Positions 52,861-56,475 of a stretch of 56,475 nucleotides of DNA are shown in pieces (the first letter of the stretch is position 1; each line of letters begins with the position of its first letter). Made by a program: the position numbers and the translations under genes. A model generated the notes under the pieces. It ran no database searches, was not told where the DNA came from, and saw only the letters and a list, made by a program, of their open reading frames with translations. The DNA comes from Acetobacteraceae bacterium (lineage in GTDB: Bacteria; Pseudomonadota; Alphaproteobacteria; Acetobacterales; Acetobacteraceae): assembly GCA_009693865.1 (NCBI GenBank), contig SHWL01000012.1, positions 1 through 56,475 on the forward strand, in the 5' to 3' direction.

Positions 52861-54207
52861 ATGCCCCGCACTGTCGCCGATACCCCTCTCACCACCCGCG
52901 CCGCCCGGGAACGGCTGGCCGCGCGTCATCAACCCTATTGGCGCGGGATCGAGGCGGGCGCCGCCCTGGGATACCGGAAAGGCCGCACAGGCGGCGTCTG
53001 GCTGGTTCGGATCGCCGATCCCACGGCGGGCGGAGGATATCGACAGCACGTGCTTGGCAGGGCCGACGATGTCCTCACGGCGGCCGGGGAGGCCGTGCTG
53101 GATTTCCGGCAGGCGGAGAAGGCGGCCCGGGACGAAATCGCCCGCCGCCATCGCGTCGCGGCCGGTCAGGAACCCGAGCCGGAAACGAAACCCGCCGCTC
53201 CGTTCACCGTCTCGGACGCCATCGCCACCTATCTCGCCGACTATGTGGCGCGAGGCGGTAAGGCCCTTTCCACGACGAAGCACGTCGCCGATGCTCACAT
53301 TCTTCCGCCCCTCGGCGCGATCCCGGTGGGACGCCTTACCCGCGATAAGCTGAAAGGGTGGCACCGTTCGCTCGCCGCCACGCCTGCGCGCGTCCGGTCC
53401 CGGACCGGAGAGACGCGGCACCGCGTGACCGGAGACGACCCGGACGCGGCCCGGCGGCGCGCCTCCTCCGCAAACCGTGTCTTGACCGTCCTCAAAGCCG
53501 CGCTGAACCACGCACATACTGAGGGCAAGGTGTCTTGCCATACCGACGCCTGGGCGGCCGTGAAGCCCTTTCGGGAGGCCGACAAGGCGAAGGTCCGCTA
53601 CCTTCACGACGATGAAATCACCCGGCTGGTAAATGTCTGTGCGCCCGACTTCCGCGCTCTGGTGACGGGCGCACTCATGACCGGCGCGCGATATGGGGAA
53701 CTGGCGGCGATGCGCGCGAGTGATTTCGACGTCAAAGCCGCAACCGTCACGATCCCGCTGAGCAAGAGCGGAAAGCCGCGGCATATCGCGCTGACCGATG
53801 AAGGCCGGACTTTCTTCCGTGGTATCGCGGCGGGCACAGCTGGCGGGGCGAGGCTCTTCGAGCGGGATCGGGTGGAAGCACAAGCGACGCGAGATACCGC
53901 CGCCAAGGTGGAGCGTGCGCCATGGGGCGATTCGGATCAGTTCAGGCCGATCCGTGCCGCATGCGACGCCGCCAATATCTCCCCGCCGATTTCGTTTCAC
54001 GAATTGCGGCACACCTATGCATCTCGGCTCGCACAACGCGGCGTACCAATGGGAGTCATTGCTGCGCAACTGGGCCACGCGGACACGCGGATGACAGAGA
54101 AGCACTACGCCCATCTGTCGCCGAACTACATCGCGGAGACGGTGCGTCAGGCGTTCGGCCATCTCGGCATCGTGCCGGAATCGAACGTTACGCCGATCCG
54201 CGCCTGA
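52861..54207 (+). CDS. Tyrosine-type site-specific integrase
   Basis: A 448-residue phage-type integrase of a tRNA-targeted element. The catalytic residues are visible: Arg277 in GARYGEL, His380 and Arg383 in HELRHTY, His406 in LGHAD, and nucleophile Tyr416 in KHYAHL. An N-terminal arm-binding and core-binding segment (about 1-250) precedes them, with an unusual Arg-rich insertion near residues 175-200. It starts at the first ATG after the att fragment, about 140 bp away, and reads away from it. It probably catalyses insertion into the tRNA-Glu 3' end. Confidence 0.95.
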   Translation: MPRTVADTPLTTRAARERLAARHQPYWRGIEAGAALGYRKGRTGGVWLVRIADPTAGGGYRQHVLGRADDVLTAAGEAVLDFRQAEKAARDEIARRHRVAAGQEPEPETKPAAPFTVSDAIATYLADYVARGGKALSTTKHVADAHILPPLGAIPVGRLTRDKLKGWHRSLAATPARVRSRTGETRHRVTGDDPDAARRRASSANRVLTVLKAALNHAHTEGKVSCHTDAWAAVKPFREADKAKVRYLHDDEITRLVNVCAPDFRALVTGALMTGARYGELAAMRASDFDVKAATVTIPLSKSGKPRHIALTDEGRTFFRGIAAGTAGGARLFERDRVEAQATRDTAAKVERAPWGDSDQFRPIRAACDAANISPPISFHELRHTYASRLAQRGVPMGVIAAQLGHADTRMTEKHYAHLSPNYIAETVRQAFGHLGIVPESNVTPIRA

Positions 54208-54298
54208 GACCGCGCCTGGCCCTAACCCACGCTCTCCCCAGGGGATGTTCCCGGGCGTCTGGCTCGTGAAGCGGCGCGGCATGTCCGCGCCGTTTCCC

Positions 54299-54329
54299 TT
54301 GGCGCGCGGCGAGTCAGATGCGCTATGAT
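54299..54329 (+). promoter_or_regulatory. Weak promoter candidate before the island gene
   Basis: TTGGCG and TATGAT are separated by 19 bases, about 90 bp before the next start codon. The spacer is longer than optimal; only the -10-like hexamer is convincing. Confidence 0.25.
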
Positions 54330-54422
54330 TCAATTCGCGGGGCTAGGTTTGGCCGCCGAACGCCCGGACTCCGACCGGGCCGCCCCGCCGCTTCACCATC
54401 GGAATGCGCTTCGGAGGCGCCT

Positions 54423-55814
54423 ATGAGTGATTACGAATCTCTGACTGCGGCGCTTGGGCCCTGGTTCGACAAGCCGTTGTCGAAATTGCCTGCCAAGTTG
54501 CGGCGAAGGGTCGAGAAGGACTTCCTTATCCCCTGGAGGGTTCTGTCGCCGCGCCGTCGCCGAATGGTGGCTGTACAGGTGGATTGGCAACATCATCCGG
54601 ACCTTCAGCAAGGTCACCAGGCATGGTGGGATAAGCATTGCGAAATCGACAAATGCGAACGCACCGCATCTGGTGTGCCAATCGAAAGACGTACTGCGGC
54701 AGATGTCGATTTGCAGGAACGGAAATTGTCCGAGTTACGCAAGGAATTAGCCGCCATCGAGGCGATTTTGCACCGAACAGCGGAGAGCCTCGGGCTGGTT
54801 TTGCCTGGTGACCGCGATGCCGTCCGGAAGAATCCAGAGGGAGCGCCCGAGGCGCCGGGCAAGGTGACGGACCAGGACCACGGTCCGCAAGATCGGCCGA
54901 CTCTTCCCGTTCCGACCGTCACCCGCCAAGAGTGGTTCGACGCGACTGTCGGCGATGAGGGCGATCCAGGCTCCGCATCGTCCAGGATAGCAGCGCGACG
55001 TGACCGGGCTGCCAGGAAGGCGGATGCGCCGATCTCCCTGAATGATCTTCCTGCATACTGGACCCTATATCAGTCGATCGCCTGGATCATGTTCCGCGAC
55101 GCCGCAATTGTCGATCAAGTTACGGGAACGACCGCGTCACGATTTGCAATTTTGCTCGCCTGTGCCGTACATGACAAAAAAACGCTTCTTGGAACAGCAT
55201 ATTCCGGCGATGCTCGGGAGGAATTGCTCGTCCGGTTGCGCGCCGGGGATATTCAAACGCGGGGCAAGATCGCCGGACGCGAAGGTTTCCAAACCATGGA
55301 GGCGCTTGATTGGATTGACGCGAAATTGGGTGAAGAACGCGGCCACACCGTTCTCATTCCGGCCCGCGCTAATGGCAAATTCTGGTTTGACGTGGTCTTG
55401 CCCAAGGACGCGATCATTTTTGTTTGGCCCCCTTTGAGTATCCAGGTTTCCTCCGTCGCGGAACACATTTCCGTGCCGCCGGTCAACGCTGGTCACGGCA
55501 TTACTGTTCCACTACCCACACAAGCAGACGCTGGCACGGCATCGACGTCGGAGATACTTATCGCAAATCCGGCCATTTCAAAGCAACCGCCTAAGCGCAA
55601 TGCTGGACGTCCGAACGCAAGTAACACCTCGGTATCTCTGTATGAGCGGCGCCAGGTGGAAGGTTGCCCGCCCGGCGCCAGCCAATTGGCGGAGGCCGAG
55701 AAAATCATTGCCATGTGGCCGACGGACGGACCACCTAAGCCGAAGGCGAAAACCGTCTCAGGACACATATCAGCGCTTTGGTCCGCGAGCGATAAACTGC
55801 GCGATAAACTATAA
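54423..55814 (+). CDS. Island protein of unknown function with central coiled coil
   Basis: A 463-residue protein. Residues about 1-75 are basic (KLPAKLRRRVEKDFL, SPRRRRMVAVQ). A coiled coil follows around 100-125 (LQERKLSELRKELAAIEAILHR), then a Pro/Asp-rich linker. A folded middle domain (about 205-340) contains YWTLYQSIAWIMFRDAA. The C-terminal 50 residues (GASQLAEAEKIIAMWP ... KTVSGHISALW) could be a winged-helix-like DNA-binding tail. GGAGG precedes the ATG. Codon use is visibly less GC-biased than in neighbouring chromosomal genes, consistent with transfer. No family recognised. Confidence 0.8.
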   Translation: MSDYESLTAALGPWFDKPLSKLPAKLRRRVEKDFLIPWRVLSPRRRRMVAVQVDWQHHPDLQQGHQAWWDKHCEIDKCERTASGVPIERRTAADVDLQERKLSELRKELAAIEAILHRTAESLGLVLPGDRDAVRKNPEGAPEAPGKVTDQDHGPQDRPTLPVPTVTRQEWFDATVGDEGDPGSASSRIAARRDRAARKADAPISLNDLPAYWTLYQSIAWIMFRDAAIVDQVTGTTASRFAILLACAVHDKKTLLGTAYSGDAREELLVRLRAGDIQTRGKIAGREGFQTMEALDWIDAKLGEERGHTVLIPARANGKFWFDVVLPKDAIIFVWPPLSIQVSSVAEHISVPPVNAGHGITVPLPTQADAGTASTSEILIANPAISKQPPKRNAGRPNASNTSVSLYERRQVEGCPPGASQLAEAEKIIAMWPTDGPPKPKAKTVSGHISALWSASDKLRDKL

Positions 55815-55862
55815 ATTCACATCGAATTATCGCCCTATTAAACGCTCAGACAAACTCGCAAT

Positions 55863-55890
55863 CCTCACGCGTTCACCAACGCACGTGAGG
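55863..55890 (+). promoter_or_regulatory. Hairpin overlapping the excisionase-like gene's ribosome-binding site
   Basis: CCTCACG-CGTT-CACC-AACG-(CA)-CGTGAGG is a nearly perfect hairpin. Its right arm ends in GAGG, the likely Shine-Dalgarno eight bases before the next ATG. It could restrain translation or be a protein-binding operator. Confidence 0.45.
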
Positions 55891-55898
55891 TTCCGCCA

Positions 55899-56132
55899 AT
55901 GACCGCCAACCTTGAAACTGCAACACTTAAGCAAGATCGCCGCCGGAATCGACCCGATCCCAACCCCAATGCTTTTTGTTTCACGGTCGCGGAGGTGCGG
56001 CAGCTTGGGGGGCCGGGCCGGACAAAAACCTATGAACTTATAAAGGCGGGCCGTCTGAAAATGATCGACGTCGCCGGATGCAAGCGGGTCACCGGTGACA
56101 GCTTTCGTGCATTGCTGGGAGTTGCCGCCTAA
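55899..56132 (+). CDS. AlpA/excisionase-like small HTH protein
   Basis: A 77-residue protein. After a basic, probably disordered N-terminus it has a MerR-like helix-turn-helix: FTVAEVRQLGGPGRTKTYELIKAGRLKMIDVAGCKRVT. This is the pattern of AlpA and HTH_17 excisionase-type proteins that bind att or operator DNA. It lies in the integrative element downstream of the integrase and may control excision or early gene expression. GAGG precedes the ATG inside a hairpin, and a GC-rich hairpin follows its stop. Confidence 0.85.
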   Translation: MTANLETATLKQDRRRNRPDPNPNAFCFTVAEVRQLGGPGRTKTYELIKAGRLKMIDVAGCKRVTGDSFRALLGVAA

Positions 56133-56137
56133 CGAAA

Positions 56138-56165
56138 CCGCCGGTCCGACTGGCGGAACCGGCGG
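56138..56165 (+). terminator. GC-rich hairpin after the HTH gene
   Basis: CCGCCGG-T-CCG and CGG-AA-CCGGCGG can pair in a 10-bp, once-bulged stem starting six bases after the stop codon. There is no T-tract, so terminator function is only likely. Confidence 0.5.
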
Positions 56166-56253
56166 CGCTGAGTTCGTCAGATAGGGGTATCGATGACGTA
56201 GCACGGCATCGCGAAGTTTTCCAGCCAGTCGGCGCCTTAAAGGAGCCGAACCC

Positions 56254-56316
56254 ATGAATCAAATTGATTGCCTCCCTATCGAACGGGGGCGCTTACCGTG
56301 GCGGCGGGAGGGGTGA
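56254..56316 (+). CDS. Possible 20-residue leader peptide
   Basis: ATG with AAAGGAG six to eight bases upstream opens a 20-codon frame ending TGA, one base before the likely start of the next gene. The product is MNQIDCLPIERGRLPWRREG. The position suggests a coupled leader, but its length makes it hard to distinguish from chance. Confidence 0.35.
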   Translation: MNQIDCLPIERGRLPWRREG

Positions 56317-56317
56317 A

Positions 56318-56475
56318 TTGAGCGCTCTCCCGAAAATGATCGAGATCACCCGCCTGGCGAAGGAGGGTGGTCCACTAACCAAGCGGATCACGCTCAGACC
56401 GGATGGATCACTTTGCAGCGACGGGTCCGCATGTGTGATGTCAGAGGGGCAGGCTCGCCGCGCGACGTTCGATAG
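56318..56475 (+). CDS. Start of an island gene, cut by the window edge
   Basis: From TTG 56318, preceded by GGGAGGGG, or from ATG 56336, an open frame runs to the last base of the window. It encodes a hydrophilic N-terminus containing IEITRLAKEGGPLTKRITL and SDGSACVMSEGQARRA. The sequence resembles N-termini of replication-type proteins in integrative elements, as I recall, but the visible part is too short to assign. At least 50 codons are present. Confidence 0.5.
   Translation, partial: MSALPKMIEITRLAKEGGPLTKRITLRPDGSLCSDGSACVMSEGQARRATFD

Overview
The window is high-GC bacterial DNA with alphaproteobacterial gene order. The pcm-like / tolC / popZ (DUF2497) / valS run, the lpxB region, and glyA-nrdR all point to that class. 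The catabolic and transport gene content and the intergenic hairpins suggest Acetobacteraceae or another Rhodospirillales lineage. That family-level placement is an inference; no rRNA or species marker is present.

Layout. 1-5.1 kb: a 21-copy 16-bp tandem array, a large DUF4062/STAND-type NTPase that could be a single-gene defence protein, and a small unknown gene, with REPIN-like palindromes between them. 5.1-18.8 kb: mostly housekeeping genes: a ketopantoate-reductase-like enzyme, otsA and lpxB (divergent), a Gfo/Idh/MocA oxidoreductase, tRNA-Cys, pcm-like, tolC, popZ, valS, comB-like and a TPR protein. 18.8-24.9 kb: an accessory metabolic block with an amidohydrolase, a seven-repeat BNR propeller, a TauD-type dioxygenase, a TPR-glycosyltransferase and a 2-hydroxyacid dehydrogenase. 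25.2-36.3 kb: a three-domain transporter/acyltransferase/acyl-ACP synthetase, GT4, a lipoprotein, GNAT, a dienelactone-hydrolase-like protein, glyA-nrdR, a K+ channel and an SDR. 36.4-48 kb: catabolic and uptake genes: an LLM oxidoreductase, an ICL/PEPM lyase, a fused double CoA-transferase, a cupin, a complete dpp-type ABC transporter (B-C-D-F) with a convergent binding protein, and a dihydroxyphthalate-decarboxylase-like protein. 48.5-52.7 kb: a hydrolase, an HpcH/HpaI aldolase, a GhrA-like dehydrogenase and a second BNR propeller. This segment is bracketed by two direct copies of the 3' end of a tRNA-Glu gene. 52.7 kb to the end: the left end of an integrative element, with a tRNA-Glu att fragment, a tyrosine integrase, an unknown 463-aa protein, an AlpA-like HTH protein and the start of a further gene.

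The most unusual material is not one gene. A family of REP/REPIN-like palindromes (about ten sites) recurs between genes. In several places one end is expanded into short tandem arrays. One copy has replaced the 5' part of a DUF6883-like gene, and a single REP hairpin appears to be read in frame inside valS. The second theme is serial use of a tRNA-Glu integration site. Two BNR propellers sitting beside sugar-acid-type enzymes may be an uncharacterised catabolic function. All functions come from motif recognition by eye; no database search was run.
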